From the NCBI RefSeq assembly GCF_900142165.1, contig NZ_FQZY01000014.1, positions 31,460-95,459 of the forward strand: 64,000 bases of DNA, given 5' to 3'. Origin of the DNA: Hespellia stercorisuis DSM 15480 (lineage in GTDB: Bacteria > Bacillota > Clostridia > Lachnospirales > Lachnospiraceae). Positions 18,539-27,876 of this stretch are shown in pieces; position 1 is the first letter of the stretch; each line of letters starts with the position of its first letter. The translations under genes were made by a program, and so were the position numbers. The notes under the pieces are model-generated. The model was not told the DNA's origin. It ran no database searches and worked only from the letters and a program-made list of their open reading frames with translations.

Positions 18539-19903
18539 ATGTTTGAAAAAGTGTTAATTGCAAACCGCGGCGAGATTGCGGTTCGTATCATCCGCGCCTG
18601 TCGTGAGATGGGAATCGAGACCGTGGCGGTGTATTCGGAGGCAGATAGAGAAGCACTCCATACCCAGCTCGCAGATGAGGCGGTCTGTATCGGACCTGCG
18701 CCATCGACCGAGAGTTATCTGAGCATGGAGCGGATCATCAGTGCGACCATTATTTCAGGGGCAGATGCCATACATCCGGGGTTCGGTTTCCTGTCGGAGA
18801 ACAGCAAGTTCGCGGAGCTGTGTGCACAGTGTAACATCACATTTATCGGGCCAAGCGCGGAAGTGATGCGCAGAATGGGACACAAATCTCAGGCCAGAAA
18901 CACCATGATCGAGGCAGGGGTTCCGGTGATTCCGGGAAGTACGGAGGCCATTTACGATGCAAAGACCGGTGCACAGATCGCAGCGGGAATCGGTTATCCG
19001 GTCATCGTCAAGGCAGCGCTCGGCGGCGGTGGAAAAGGCATGCGTGTGGCAGAGACGCCGGAAGAGTTTGAAAATGCGTTCAACACTGCGCAGACAGAGA
19101 CGAAGGCAGCCTTCGGTGACGACACCATGTATATTGAACATTTCGTGCAGAATCCAAGACATATCGAGTTCCAGATCCTGGCGGACAATTATGGCAATGT
19201 GATCCATCTGGGAGAGCGTGACTGTTCCGTACAGAGAAATCACCAGAAGATGATCGAAGAATCTCCTTCTGTGGCAATCTCGCAGGAGTTGAGAGAGCGG
19301 ATGGGCGAGGCGGCTGTAAAGGCGGCGAAAGCGGCGGAATACACCAATGCCGGAACCATCGAGTTTCTTCTGGAAAAAAGTAACAACTTTTACTTTATGG
19401 AGATGAACACCCGAATCCAGGTGGAGCATCCGGTGACCGAGTGGGTGACGGGCGTGGATCTGATTAAAGAACAAATTCGAATCGCGGCGGGCGCACATCT
19501 TTCACTGACACAGGATGACGTGAAGATCACAGGTCATGCCATCGAGTGCAGAATCAATGCGGAGAACCCGGCGAAGAACTTCCGGCCGAGCCCTGGAACC
19601 ATCCGGGACATGTATCTTCCGGGCGGGAAGGGCGTGAGAATCGACTCCGCGATCTACAGCGGATACACGGTTTCGCCGTACTACGATTCCATGCTGGCTA
19701 AGCTCATCGTTCACGCGAAGAACCGTGACGAGGCGATCAAGAAGATGCGGAGCGCTCTGGGAGAGATCATCATCGAGGGAATTGACACCAATGTGGATTA
19801 CCAGTACGAAATCTTCAATAATCCGCAGTTTATCAGTGGAGATATCAACATTGAATTTATTAACCAGCTGAATGCCTCGGCTGCGGAAACGAATCATGAA
19901 TAA
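18539..19903 (+). CDS. accC: Acetyl-CoA carboxylase, biotin carboxylase subunit
   Basis: A 454-residue ATP-grasp enzyme that carboxylates biotin on AccB. N-terminal [22 protein letters not shown], glycine-rich ATP loop [19 protein letters not shown] and the active-site segment [16 protein letters not shown] are all present. The length is typical. A strong hairpin directly follows the stop codon, before accDA. Confidence 0.97.
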   Translation: MFEKVLIANRGEIAVRIIRACREMGIETVAVYSEADREALHTQLADEAVCIGPAPSTESYLSMERIISATIISGADAIHPGFGFLSENSKFAELCAQCNITFIGPSAEVMRRMGHKSQARNTMIEAGVPVIPGSTEAIYDAKTGAQIAAGIGYPVIVKAALGGGGKGMRVAETPEEFENAFNTAQTETKAAFGDDTMYIEHFVQNPRHIEFQILADNYGNVIHLGERDCSVQRNHQKMIEESPSVAISQELRERMGEAAVKAAKAAEYTNAGTIEFLLEKSNNFYFMEMNTRIQVEHPVTEWVTGVDLIKEQIRIAAGAHLSLTQDDVKITGHAIECRINAENPAKNFRPSPGTIRDMYLPGGKGVRIDSAIYSGYTVSPYYDSMLAKLIVHAKNRDEAIKKMRSALGEIIIEGIDTNVDYQYEIFNNPQFISGDINIEFINQLNASAAETNHE

Positions 19904-19907
19904 TGAA

Positions 19908-19936
19908 AATATCCCCTGGATTCAACAGGGGATATT
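19908..19936 (+). other. Strong hairpin between accC and accDA
   Basis: AATATCCCCTG (19908-19918) pairs perfectly with CAGGGGATATT (19926-19936) over a 7-nt loop, 4 bp after the accC stop. No T-run follows. It is more likely an mRNA stabiliser or processing site than a terminator. Confidence 0.55.
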
Positions 19937-19991
19937 AGGATATAGTCGAGAGATCAAAGAAAAATGATCGGAAACAGGTAAGGAGACACAC

Positions 19992-21860
19992 ATGAAATTG
20001 CATAACATGTTTAAAAAGACAAATAAAAGTGGATACATTTCGATCCGGAACACAAAGCCGGAAGTGCCGGAAGGTCTGCTTCGCAAATGTAATAAATGCG
20101 GGGCTGCAATCATGGCAGACGATGTAAAAAAAGGATTCTACATTTGTCCAAAATGTGGGGGATATTTCCGCGTACATGCCTATCGCAGAATCGAGCAGAT
20201 CGTAGACGAAGGAACCTTCGAGGAGTGGAATCATGATCTTGTTACCACGAATCCGCTGGAGTTCCCGGGGTATCAGGAGAAAATGGAGGCCCTTCAGGAG
20301 AAGACCAGACTTCAGGAGGCCATTGTCACCGGGGCCGGATGTATTGACGGGGAAAAGACCGCAATTGGTGTGTGTGACGGCCGTTTTCTGATGGCGAGCA
20401 TGGGTGAGGTCGTGGGTGAGAAGATTGCCCGTATGGTAGAACGTGCTACAAAAGAGCGGATGCCGGTCATTATATTCGCATGCTCTGGTGGGGCAAGAAT
20501 GCAGGAGGGCATCGTGTCCCTGATGCAGATGGCCAAGACGTCGGCTGCGCTGAAACGTCACAGTGATGCGGGGCAGTTGTTTATTTCGGTGCTGACCGAT
20601 CCGACCACCGGCGGCGTGACCGCAAGCTTCGCCATGCTGGGAGACATTATCCTTGCAGAGCCAAAGGCTTTGATCGGGTTTGCCGGTCCGCGTGTGATCG
20701 AGCAGACCATCGGACAGAAGCTGCCAAAGGGATTTCAGCGTTCTGAATTTCTTCTGGAGCACGGTTTTGTGGACCGGATCGTGAAGCGCGAAGAAATGAA
20801 GGAAGAACTTGCCCGGATTCTGAAACTGCACAGGAAACCGGAGCAGCACGAACTGGATCGTATGAATGCGGGGACAATAGATGCCGCGGAGAAGATCATG
20901 TCGGAGTATGATGTGGAAACGTCTGAAGCGGCTGAATCCGATAAAAATGCAGAAGCGTCTGCAGAATCCGGAAAAGGCGCAGAAATGTCTGCCGGATCGG
21001 AAAAGGCGTCGGAAATGTCCGCTGGATTTGCGAGAAATGCAGAGGAGACCGTGCAGACCATGGACATTACGAGAAAAGCTGCAAATGCCTGGGAGCGTGT
21101 ACAGCTTTCCCGCCAGAAGGACCGTCCGGTGGGAGAGGAATACATCGAGACCATGTTCACTGACTTTGTGGAATTTCACGGAGACCGCCTTTACGGGGAT
21201 GATGAGGCAATCATCGGCGGTGCAGCCAGATTCGGCGGCATGCCGGTAACGGTAATTGCCCAGGCGAAGGGAAGAACCACAAAAGAAAACATAGAGCACA
21301 ACTTTGGTATGCCGTCACCGGAAGGCTACCGCAAGGCGCTTCGTCTGATGAAGCAGGCGGAGAAGTTCAACCGTCCGGTCATCTGTTTTGTAGACACACC
21401 TGGAGCCTTCTGCGGACTGGAGGCAGAGGAGCGTGGCCAGGGTGAGGCCATCGCGAGAAATCTGTATGAGATGTCAGGGCTTACCGTCCCGGTGCTCTCC
21501 ATCGTAATCGGCGAGGGCGGAAGTGGCGGCGCGCTTGCCATGGCAGTGGCGGACGAGGTATGGATGCTGGAAAACTCTGTTTATTCCATCCTGTCACCGG
21601 AAGGCTTTGCGTCTATTCTCTGGAAGGACAGCAAGCTGGCGAACCAGGCAGCTGAGGTCATGAAACTGACGGCTGTGGATCTGAAGGAGATGGGAATCAT
21701 TGAAAAAGTGATTCCGGAACCGGAGATTCTGACAAAGCATACCCTGTATCAGGTGCGCAAGGTGATGGAGACAGAGATCACACGTTTTCTGGATGACTAC
21801 ACAGGTATGACAAAAGAACAACTGACAGAACATCGTTACAAGAGATTCCGTGCTATGTAA
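19992..21860 (+). CDS. accDA: Fused acetyl-CoA carboxylase carboxyltransferase AccD-AccA
   Basis: A 622-residue fusion of both carboxyltransferase subunits, which are separate proteins in E. coli and B. subtilis. Residues ~1-290 are AccD with its zinc ribbon (Cys-33, 36, 52, 55) and [13 protein letters not shown]. Residues ~350-622 are AccA, with [28 protein letters not shown] and [14 protein letters not shown]. The linker (about 300-350) is a low-complexity Glu/Ala/Ser stretch built from repeats such as [15 protein letters not shown]. The enzyme transfers the carboxyl group from biotin to acetyl-CoA. AAGGAG is upstream. Confidence 0.95.
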   Translation: MKLHNMFKKTNKSGYISIRNTKPEVPEGLLRKCNKCGAAIMADDVKKGFYICPKCGGYFRVHAYRRIEQIVDEGTFEEWNHDLVTTNPLEFPGYQEKMEALQEKTRLQEAIVTGAGCIDGEKTAIGVCDGRFLMASMGEVVGEKIARMVERATKERMPVIIFACSGGARMQEGIVSLMQMAKTSAALKRHSDAGQLFISVLTDPTTGGVTASFAMLGDIILAEPKALIGFAGPRVIEQTIGQKLPKGFQRSEFLLEHGFVDRIVKREEMKEELARILKLHRKPEQHELDRMNAGTIDAAEKIMSEYDVETSEAAESDKNAEASAESGKGAEMSAGSEKASEMSAGFARNAEETVQTMDITRKAANAWERVQLSRQKDRPVGEEYIETMFTDFVEFHGDRLYGDDEAIIGGAARFGGMPVTVIAQAKGRTTKENIEHNFGMPSPEGYRKALRLMKQAEKFNRPVICFVDTPGAFCGLEAEERGQGEAIARNLYEMSGLTVPVLSIVIGEGGSGGALAMAVADEVWMLENSVYSILSPEGFASILWKDSKLANQAAEVMKLTAVDLKEMGIIEKVIPEPEILTKHTLYQVRKVMETEITRFLDDYTGMTKEQLTEHRYKRFRAM

Positions 21861-21883
21861 TTCATGGAGAAAGAGAGTATATT

Positions 21884-22945
21884 ATGAAATTATCCCCATT
21901 AATGATTGGAGACAAGTCAGCTGCGGTTCCTGTGATTCAGGGCGGAATGGGAGTCGGAATCAGCCTTGGGGGGCTGGCCGGCGCTGTGGCAGCAGAAGGC
22001 GGAGTGGGAATCATTTCCACTGCGCAGATCGGATTCCGGGAACCAGATTTTGAGACGAACCGGGTTCTCGCAAATGAGCGTGCCATTGCGGCAGAATTTC
22101 GAAAAGCGCGGGAGATCGCGCCGGAGGGCATCGTCGGATTTAACATTATGGTGGCGCTGAAGGATTATAAGAGCCATGTGAAGGCGGCGGTAGATGCCGG
22201 TGCAGACCTGATCATCTCGGGAGCCGGACTTCCGACGGAACTTCCGGGGCTTGTGGCGGGATCACAGACGAAGATTGCTCCCATTGTATCCACGGATAAA
22301 TCGGCAAAAGTCATCTTGAAATATTGGGACAGAAAGTTTCAGAGAACTGCAGATCTGGTCGTCATCGAGGGACCAAAGGCAGGCGGTCATCTGGGTTTTA
22401 GCATGGAACAGCTTGAGGAGTATGATGTGCCGGCGTACGAGGCGGAGATTCACAAGATTCTGGAGACCGTGGCAGCCTACGGAGAGAAGTACCAGTGTCA
22501 CGTTCCGGTGGTCATCGCCGGGGGGATCTATGACGCAGACGACGTACAGCATGCGCTGGAACTTGGGGCAGACGGTGTGCAGGTCGCGACCCGTTTTGTG
22601 ACTACCACAGAGTGCGATGCGGATGAAAACTACAAAGAGTCCTATATCCAGGCAAAGGAGGAGGATATCGTGATTGTGAAAAGTCCGGTGGGAATGCCGG
22701 GACGCGCCATCTTGAATCCTTTTATGAAACGTGTTAAAGTAGAGGGGAAAGTATCCCATTCCCCATGCCATGGATGTCTCGCCAGATGCAAGCCGGCGGA
22801 GATCCCGTACTGCATTACCGACGGGCTGGTCAATGCCGCGGAGGGAAATGTGGATCAGGCACTGCTGTTCTGCGGAGCCTATGCATACAGAGCGACAAGA
22901 ATCGAGACGGTGCGCGAGGTGATGGATTCGCTGACAGGAAGATAA
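21884..22945 (+). CDS. FabK-like NAD(P)H-dependent flavin oxidoreductase / nitronate monooxygenase
   Basis: A 353-residue TIM-barrel flavoprotein of the 2-nitropropane dioxygenase family, to which FabK also belongs. It shows VIQGGMGVGISLGGLAG, IEGPKAGGHLGF and VIAGGIYDADD. It differs from FabK at 13496 by a C-terminal Cys cluster, PCHGCLARCKP. It lies in the operon right after accDA and before the MarR regulator, so it may be a second enoyl reductase or a detoxifying enzyme. The sequence alone does not decide. Confidence 0.85.
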   Translation: MKLSPLMIGDKSAAVPVIQGGMGVGISLGGLAGAVAAEGGVGIISTAQIGFREPDFETNRVLANERAIAAEFRKAREIAPEGIVGFNIMVALKDYKSHVKAAVDAGADLIISGAGLPTELPGLVAGSQTKIAPIVSTDKSAKVILKYWDRKFQRTADLVVIEGPKAGGHLGFSMEQLEEYDVPAYEAEIHKILETVAAYGEKYQCHVPVVIAGGIYDADDVQHALELGADGVQVATRFVTTTECDADENYKESYIQAKEEDIVIVKSPVGMPGRAILNPFMKRVKVEGKVSHSPCHGCLARCKPAEIPYCITDGLVNAAEGNVDQALLFCGAYAYRATRIETVREVMDSLTGR

Positions 22946-23020
22946 ACAGGAAGAAAGCGGCAAAGCGGATTTTTATGAACCTCCGGTGGAGCGGCTCGCA
23001 GATGAGGAGAATAAGAAAAC

Positions 23021-23515
23021 GTGAATGCACATGACATGATCAATGATGTACTGGTTCATTTATTTAATGAAATATGGGAGCTGGAAGCAGATGCCATCAT
23101 AACAGAAGAATTTAAGGATATCAGCAACAACGATATGCATATCATTGAAGCAATCGGGCTCACAGGTGACCGCACCATGTCCCAGGTGGCAAAGCTTCTG
23201 AACATTACGGCGGGATCGCTGACCACTTCAATGAACAGTCTTGTCAACAAGCAGTATGCCATGAGGGAGAGAAGCGACAAGGACAGACGGGTCGTGTTCA
23301 TCCGTCTGACACCGAAAGGAATCAGGGCATACAATCACCACAAAGAGTTTCACGAGCAGATGACGGACGCTGTGATCCAGAGCTTAAAAACAGAGGAGAT
23401 TGATGTGCTGATAAAGACACTGGACAGTCTGCGCACGTTCTTCCGACAGTATCAGAATCCAGCAGAGCAAAATCCGAAGACCCGGGCAGCAATTGGCGAC
23501 AGCAGATCCGAATGA
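23021..23515 (+). CDS. MarR family regulator, FabT-like position
   Basis: A 164-residue winged-helix protein. The recognition region is SQVAKLLNITAGSLTTSMNSLVNKQYAMRERSDKDRRVVFIRLTPKG, typical of MarR/FabT. Streptococci place fabT at the head of the same gene cluster; here it is at the tail, 75 bp after the flavoprotein. The start is GTG at 23021, after AGGAG; an ATG at 23036 is possible. It is the likely repressor acting on the palindrome at fabH, which is inference. Confidence 0.85.
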   Translation: MNAHDMINDVLVHLFNEIWELEADAIITEEFKDISNNDMHIIEAIGLTGDRTMSQVAKLLNITAGSLTTSMNSLVNKQYAMRERSDKDRRVVFIRLTPKGIRAYNHHKEFHEQMTDAVIQSLKTEEIDVLIKTLDSLRTFFRQYQNPAEQNPKTRAAIGDSRSE

Positions 23516-23820
23516 TAAAATCAGAACGACAGAGTCAAAGCGGAGGGCCGCAGTCAGCTTTGCGGTATGTCTGATAAGGTTAAAATAATAAATGAAGACA
23601 GCAGATCACGACATGAGTTCAACGGGGCTGCTGCACTGAGAATAAATCATATAAGACATTGTATCATATGATACCGGAAGCGTCTGTACCACGTATGAGA
23701 TATACTGAGTGCAGCAGCCCTGATTTTGTAACTTTAGTGTTGCATATTGCAACAAAAGATGATATGCTTTCTACATAAGAAAAGATTTAAAAGAGACCGT
23801 TGTTCAAAGGAGGGGATATC
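23516..23820 (+). other. Spacer with long-range hairpin and a 17-bp palindrome
   Basis: No gene. Perfect 13-bp arms GGGCTGCTGCACT (23625-23637) and AGTGCAGCAGCCC (23708-23720) enclose a ~70-nt loop that itself folds, and TGATTTTGT follows. This may end the fatty acid transcript. Further on, TGTTGCA-TAT-TGCAACA (23738-23754) is a perfect palindrome upstream of the XRE-Uma2 gene and is a good candidate operator for that protein's HTH domain. Confidence 0.55.
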
Positions 23821-24636
23821 ATGAAAAGCAGATTTGCGGAGAATCTTTCGGCAATCAGAAGAGCCTGGGGGTTTACACAGAGCGAGATGAGTGAAAAGCT
23901 TGGTATATCCAGATCAGCTTATGCCTGTTATGAGATTGGAAAGAGATCACCGGATCTGGATATGCTGTATAAGATATCCATTGTTCTGCATGTGTCATTG
24001 AATGAACTGATGGGGCAGGAGGATCTCGAGATGCCCAGTGTCATCCGGGAGGCGCGGGCAGTTTATAAGGCACAGCCTATGGAGTTTTCGCTGGAAGAGT
24101 ACCTGCAGCTCCCGGATTTTGGAGATTACGAGCTGGTGGAGGGAAAGCTGGTGAGGAGGAATGCCGCCTCGGACACACACCAGGAACTGAGCCTTCAGCT
24201 CAGCATGGAGCTTTTTGCGTTCATTAAAAAGAAGAAGGGAAAGTGCAAGGTCATACCGGCCCCCTTCTGTGTGGTTCCCAGTGAGGCAGATGGCATCGTG
24301 CTCCAGCCGGACATTTCGGTGATCTGTGACCTGAATCTTCTTCGGGGCGGGATGTGCTATGGCGCACCGGATCTGATCATGGAGATTGTCTCACCCGGGA
24401 ATGCGTCCTATGATTATTTTGAAAAAACAAGATTATATCATAAGTACGGTGTGAAAGAATACTGGATCGTGAATCCGGAGACGCAGCAGATTACGATATA
24501 TAACATGCAGGAGGGAGCATTGGCACCGGTTACGAAGACATTTTCACAAAAAGTTTCCTCGGTTGCCCTAAAAGGGTTTACAATAAACATAGGCAGGTTA
24601 TTGCAGGAATATAATGCACGCTATGAATCAGAATAA
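23821..24636 (+). CDS. XRE helix-turn-helix fused to Uma2-type (DUF820) nuclease domain
   Basis: About 271 residues. Residues ~4-65 are an XRE DNA-binding domain (IRRAWGFTQSEMSEKLGISRSAYACYE). From residue ~85 a Uma2 domain follows, a PD-(D/E)XK-like fold common in cyanobacteria and scattered in Firmicutes, with DYELVEGKLVRRNAASDTHQE, LQPDISVICD, DLIMEIVSPGNASYDYFEKTRLYHKYGVKEYWIV. The acidic and Lys/Glu residues typical of that fold are retained. The start at 23821 has AAAGGAGG upstream. The role is unknown; nuclease activity is not proven for the family. Confidence 0.85.
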   Translation: MKSRFAENLSAIRRAWGFTQSEMSEKLGISRSAYACYEIGKRSPDLDMLYKISIVLHVSLNELMGQEDLEMPSVIREARAVYKAQPMEFSLEEYLQLPDFGDYELVEGKLVRRNAASDTHQELSLQLSMELFAFIKKKKGKCKVIPAPFCVVPSEADGIVLQPDISVICDLNLLRGGMCYGAPDLIMEIVSPGNASYDYFEKTRLYHKYGVKEYWIVNPETQQITIYNMQEGALAPVTKTFSQKVSSVALKGFTINIGRLLQEYNARYESE

Positions 24637-24648
24637 GGAGGTAGCAGT

Positions 24649-25374
24649 ATGTATGAGCAGGAAGCAGCAAAATTACAGCAGATTATCGATGACAGTGACA
24701 ATATCGTCTTTTTCGGGGGCGCGGGAGTGTCCACCGAGAGCAACATTCCGGATTTCAGAAGTGCGGACGGTATCTATCACCAAAAGTATAAATACTCTCC
24801 GGAGCAGGTGGTCAGCCACAGCTTTTTTATGCAGCATACAGAAGCGTTCTATGAGTTCTATAAGGAGAAGATGATGATTCTGGATGCCAGACCGAACAAG
24901 GCGCATCTGAAGCTGGCAGAGCTGGAGCGGGCCGGAAAGCTGCGGGCGGTTGTCACGCAGAACATCGACGGGCTTCATCAGGCGGCGGGAAGCCGGTGCG
25001 TCTATGAACTGCACGGCAGCATCATGAGAAACTACTGTCAGAAGTGCGGGAAGTCTTATGACGCGGAGTATGTGAAGCAGTCTGAGGGGATTCCCCGCTG
25101 TGCGTGCGGGGGTGTCATCAAGCCGGACGTAGTGCTCTATGAGGAGGGGCTGGACTCGGGCGTGATTCAGGGCGCAGTCCATGCAATCAGTGAGGCGGAC
25201 ACTCTGATTATCGGAGGGACGTCACTGGTGGTCTATCCGGCGGCCAGCTTTATCGATTATTTTAACGGCAGACATCTGGTGGTGATCAACAAATCGGACA
25301 CCGCGAAGGCAGTGCGTGCGGAACTCAGTATCTCAGCACCGATCGGAGAAATCATGGGGCGGATTACGGTTTAA
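24649..25374 (+). CDS. cobB: NAD-dependent protein deacylase (sirtuin)
   Basis: A 241-residue class III sirtuin removing acyl groups from lysines with NAD+. NAD loop GGAGVSTESNIPDFRS, TQNIDGLHQAAGS and the catalytic His in YELHGS are intact. A four-Cys zinc site (CQKCG, then CACGG) is present. AGGAGG precedes the start, 12 bp after the XRE-Uma2 stop, so the two are probably co-transcribed. Confidence 0.94.
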   Translation: MYEQEAAKLQQIIDDSDNIVFFGGAGVSTESNIPDFRSADGIYHQKYKYSPEQVVSHSFFMQHTEAFYEFYKEKMMILDARPNKAHLKLAELERAGKLRAVVTQNIDGLHQAAGSRCVYELHGSIMRNYCQKCGKSYDAEYVKQSEGIPRCACGGVIKPDVVLYEEGLDSGVIQGAVHAISEADTLIIGGTSLVVYPAASFIDYFNGRHLVVINKSDTAKAVRAELSISAPIGEIMGRITV

Positions 25375-25395
25375 TAGAAAGAAAAGGGAAAAAAT

Positions 25396-26379
25396 ATGGA
25401 AAAACAATACAGGCAGCTAAGGCCTTATCAGGGAGTGATTCTGCTCCTGCTTAGTCTTGTTGTAATCTTTTGGATCAGCCCGCTTCTGAGTATACGGCTC
25501 GGATTGTATGGAACATTTTTAGGGGAACTGCTGCTGCTCGGACTTTCCGTGCTGGTGGTCGTGGCGTTCGGTGGAAGTCTGCGGGCGAATCTTCCAATTC
25601 GCAAGCCGACAGCTGCGGGAGTATTTGGCACGATTCTTCTCTGGCTTGGAACCTTTATGGGCGTAATGATCCTTACGTTGGCGATCACGGCTGCATTTCC
25701 GCAGGAGATGATGGGAACCAGTTCCGCGCTTGGGGAGGCATTTACCAGTGTTCCATTTCTGCTGTCCATGTTCATCGTGGCCATCACTCCGGCTATCTGT
25801 GAGGAGGCTGTGTTCCGGGGCGTGGTTCTTCACAGCTTCAAACCACTTCGCAGCAAGTGGCTGATCATTGTTCTGACCGGAATTATATTTGGTGCATTTC
25901 ATGGCAGCATCTGGCGTTTTGTGCCGACGGCACTTCTGGGGATGATGCTGGGCTATCTTATGATGGAGACGGACAACATGGTCTACAACGGACTGTTCCA
26001 CTGCATCAACAATGCTGTCCCCATTATCCTGCTGTATGCGGTGCAGGGAGTTTACGCTGGTATGAGCACGGGAGATATGACCTCGGAGATGGACTCCATG
26101 TCAATTCTTGCACTGGGGGTTTATGTGATGTACGGCGCAGTGATTCCCTTCAGCATCTATGTGGGCAATTATCTGATTCACAGAGGTGTGCCGGGATATC
26201 GGCAAAAGCTGTTTCCTTCCGGGAAACCGTGGATTATCATTCTGCTGATTCTTCTGACGGCTGCGTTCATTCTGGCAGGACTGATTGTGATCGTGGTAGC
26301 GCTGGTCTCTCAGCCGGGGATTTTGGAGGAGACTATGGACAATATCGCCCGGTCAGCAGGCTCCGTGATTTTTGGATAA
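25396..26379 (+). CDS. CPBP family intramembrane metalloprotease
   Basis: A 327-residue membrane protein with about eight hydrophobic helices. CPBP (Abi/CAAX-protease-like) motifs are CEEAVFRGVVLH (Glu-Glu-Arg), FGAFHGSIWRF and the conserved His in FHCINNAVP. Relatives process peptides or confer bacteriocin self-immunity; no bacteriocin gene is near. The last codons lie inside the first unit of a 35-bp tandem repeat array, so its C-terminus (SAGSVIFG) has been shaped by that repeat. Confidence 0.88.
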   Translation: MEKQYRQLRPYQGVILLLLSLVVIFWISPLLSIRLGLYGTFLGELLLLGLSVLVVVAFGGSLRANLPIRKPTAAGVFGTILLWLGTFMGVMILTLAITAAFPQEMMGTSSALGEAFTSVPFLLSMFIVAITPAICEEAVFRGVVLHSFKPLRSKWLIIVLTGIIFGAFHGSIWRFVPTALLGMMLGYLMMETDNMVYNGLFHCINNAVPIILLYAVQGVYAGMSTGDMTSEMDSMSILALGVYVMYGAVIPFSIYVGNYLIHRGVPGYRQKLFPSGKPWIIILLILLTAAFILAGLIVIVVALVSQPGILEETMDNIARSAGSVIFG

Positions 26380-26535
26380 ACGGGGGTACAGCAGGCTCCG
26401 TGATTTTTGGATAAACGGGGGTACGGCAGGCTCCGTGCTTTTTGGGATAAACGAAGGTGCAGCAGGCTCCGTGATTTTCGATAAACGAAGGTACGGCAGG
26501 CTCCGTGCTTTTGGATAGACGAAGGTACAACAGGC
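26356..26535. repeat. Tandem array of ~35-bp repeats overlapping the CPBP gene end
   Basis: Five full units begin with GCAGGCTCCGTG at 26356, 26391, 26426, 26462 and 26496, and a decayed sixth is near 26530. Spacing is 34-36 bp. Each unit continues roughly TTTTTGGATAAACGGGGGTAC. The unit length is not a multiple of three, so the long open frames on the other strand are artefacts. It is not a CRISPR array: there are no unique spacers. Confidence 0.85.
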
Positions 26536-26635
26536 CACCGGGCAGATATCGGAAAGGTGGATTTTGTTCCCGGCGGATGGGACGAATATGGATTGGGCCA
26601 TAGAATAAAAACGAATAAGGAATGTGTGATAAGAG

Positions 26636-27139
26636 ATGTATGATAAATTAACCAAAAAGGATATAGAAAAAATCGAGGCGGAAATCGAGCACCGCAAGCT
26701 AGTCGTCCGCAAGGAGGCAATCGAGGCGGTCAAGGAGGCGAGAGCTCACGGGGATCTGAGCGAGAACTTCGAGTATCATGCGGCGAAAAAAGATAAGAAC
26801 CAGAACGAGAGCCGTATCCGTTATCTGGAGAGAATGCTCAAAACCGCCATTGTGGTAAATGATGAGTCCAGGGAGGATGAGGTCGGTCTGAACAATACGG
26901 TCACGGTCCATTTCGAGGAAGACAATGAGGACGAGACTTACAAATTAGTCACGACCGTGCGCGGCAATTCCATGGGCGGTCTGATCAGCATTGAATCCCC
27001 GATCGGCAAGGCAATCCTCGGTCACAAGGTGGGAGAAAAAGTGAAGGTGAAGGTCCGTGATGATTACAGTTATTTTCTCACCATCAAGAAGATTGAGAAT
27101 ACGGTGGACGATGGAAGTGATAAACTGAGGAGTTTTTAG
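26636..27139 (+). CDS. GreA/GreB family transcript cleavage factor
   Basis: A 167-residue Gre factor that enters the RNA polymerase secondary channel and stimulates cleavage of backtracked RNA. The N-terminal coiled coil carries the acidic tip EARAHGDLSENFEYHAAK, with Asp/Glu catalytic residues, and the C-terminal FKBP-like domain includes SPIGKAILGHKVGEKVKV. It is slightly longer than typical GreA. The SD (aagagATG) is weak. Whether it is the housekeeping GreA of the genome cannot be told. Confidence 0.9.
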   Translation: MYDKLTKKDIEKIEAEIEHRKLVVRKEAIEAVKEARAHGDLSENFEYHAAKKDKNQNESRIRYLERMLKTAIVVNDESREDEVGLNNTVTVHFEEDNEDETYKLVTTVRGNSMGGLISIESPIGKAILGHKVGEKVKVKVRDDYSYFLTIKKIENTVDDGSDKLRSF

Positions 27140-27480
27140 TGGGGAAATAACACCACTTAGTTTTGAACATTGGGGAAATATGGACGATTGGCTGATCATA
27201 GATAGAATCGAAGATGTCATTGTCGGCAAAAGTATTCCCTACGACTACGAAAAATCAAAATTTTAGATTTGTTGATGTTCTTCAGGGCAGCGTATTTTGT
27301 TGGTTATTATGACGAATAATCTGCTTGAAAACGAGAAAGTTCGAGAAGAAATTAACAATGCTTGCGTCTTGAAAACAGGGATGTTATACTTAAGACTAAC
27401 ACGTACTGATTGCAAAGGGGAACACCTGAGTGAAAAGGCGCACAGACTTTATCGTAAAATCAGGGGTATTATACCCTTTT
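27140..27480 (+). pseudogene. Spacer with possible gene remnant
   Basis: A short frame at 27180 reads MDDWLIIDRIEDVIVGKSIP and stops after 28 codons. Further frames around 27300-27460 (NNLLENEKVREEINNA; then EKAHRLYRKIRG) look protein-like but are out of phase with each other. The order vaguely recalls a small DUF3006-type protein broken by frameshifts. No intact gene is supported. Confidence 0.25.
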
Positions 27481-27481
27481 T

Positions 27482-27550
27482 AAAATCTGCGCCAAAAGGT
27501 GCAGATTTTTTTATATAATAGGAAAATCCTTTGGATTTGCTATTATATAA
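27482..27550 (+). terminator. Intrinsic terminator plus large AT-rich palindrome
   Basis: AAAATCTGC-GCCAAAAGGT-GCAGATTTTT is a canonical terminator. Directly after it, TTATATAATA (27511-27520) and TATTATATAA (27541-27550) form inverted arms around a smaller AAAATCC/GGATTT hairpin. Together they insulate the hydrogenase maturation operon from upstream transcription. Confidence 0.75.
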
Positions 27551-27621
27551 AAAAAGAAAGTGCGAAAGAATAGAAAATGTACGCGATACTGATGCGAGGC
27601 AGCGCATAGAAAGGAGAGTAC

Positions 27622-27867
27622 ATGGAGACAAGAATTGCATTACTCGGAATTATTGTGGAAAACAATGATTCTGTGGAACAGCTGAACCGCCTGCTGAGTG
27701 AATACGGAACATATATATTTGGCAGAATGGGCATCCCGCATAAAGAGAAAAACGTGAATGTCATCAGCATTGCCATGGATGCGCCCAATGACATCATCAG
27801 TGCATTGTCCGGAAAGCTGGGGATGCTTCCGGGAATCAGCACGAAGACAACCTATGCCAAGATATAA
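27622..27867 (+). CDS. TM1266-type small regulator-like protein of the [FeFe]-hydrogenase system
   Basis: An 81-residue ACT-like protein. METRIALLGIIVENNDSVEQLNRLLSEYGTYIFGRMG and the ending PGISTKTTYAK match the family annotated as iron-only hydrogenase system putative regulator, often found beside hydE. GAAAGGAG precedes the start, and hydE begins 10 bp after its stop. The biochemical role is not established for the family; involvement in maturation is inferred from context. Confidence 0.85.
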   Translation: METRIALLGIIVENNDSVEQLNRLLSEYGTYIFGRMGIPHKEKNVNVISIAMDAPNDIISALSGKLGMLPGISTKTTYAKI

Positions 27868-27876
27868 GGAGTAATT

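Noticed and set aside
19935..21299. 454-codon open frame antisense to accDA
   Set aside because: Shadow of the strongly supported carboxyltransferase gene; composition is typical of an antisense frame rich in His, Cys and Arg.
26356..26535. CRISPR-like repeat spacing
   Set aside because: Repeats are contiguous with no variable spacers and there are no cas genes.
26310..26720. 136-codon open frame on the minus strand through the repeat array
   Set aside because: Its protein is only the translation of the 35-bp repeats in shifting frames (SLLHLRLSQKARSL-like); no ribosome site or family.
27297..27518. 73-codon frame (MLVIMTNNLLENEKV...)
   Set aside because: It ends inside the intrinsic terminator and mixes apparent gene fragments; better explained as decayed sequence.
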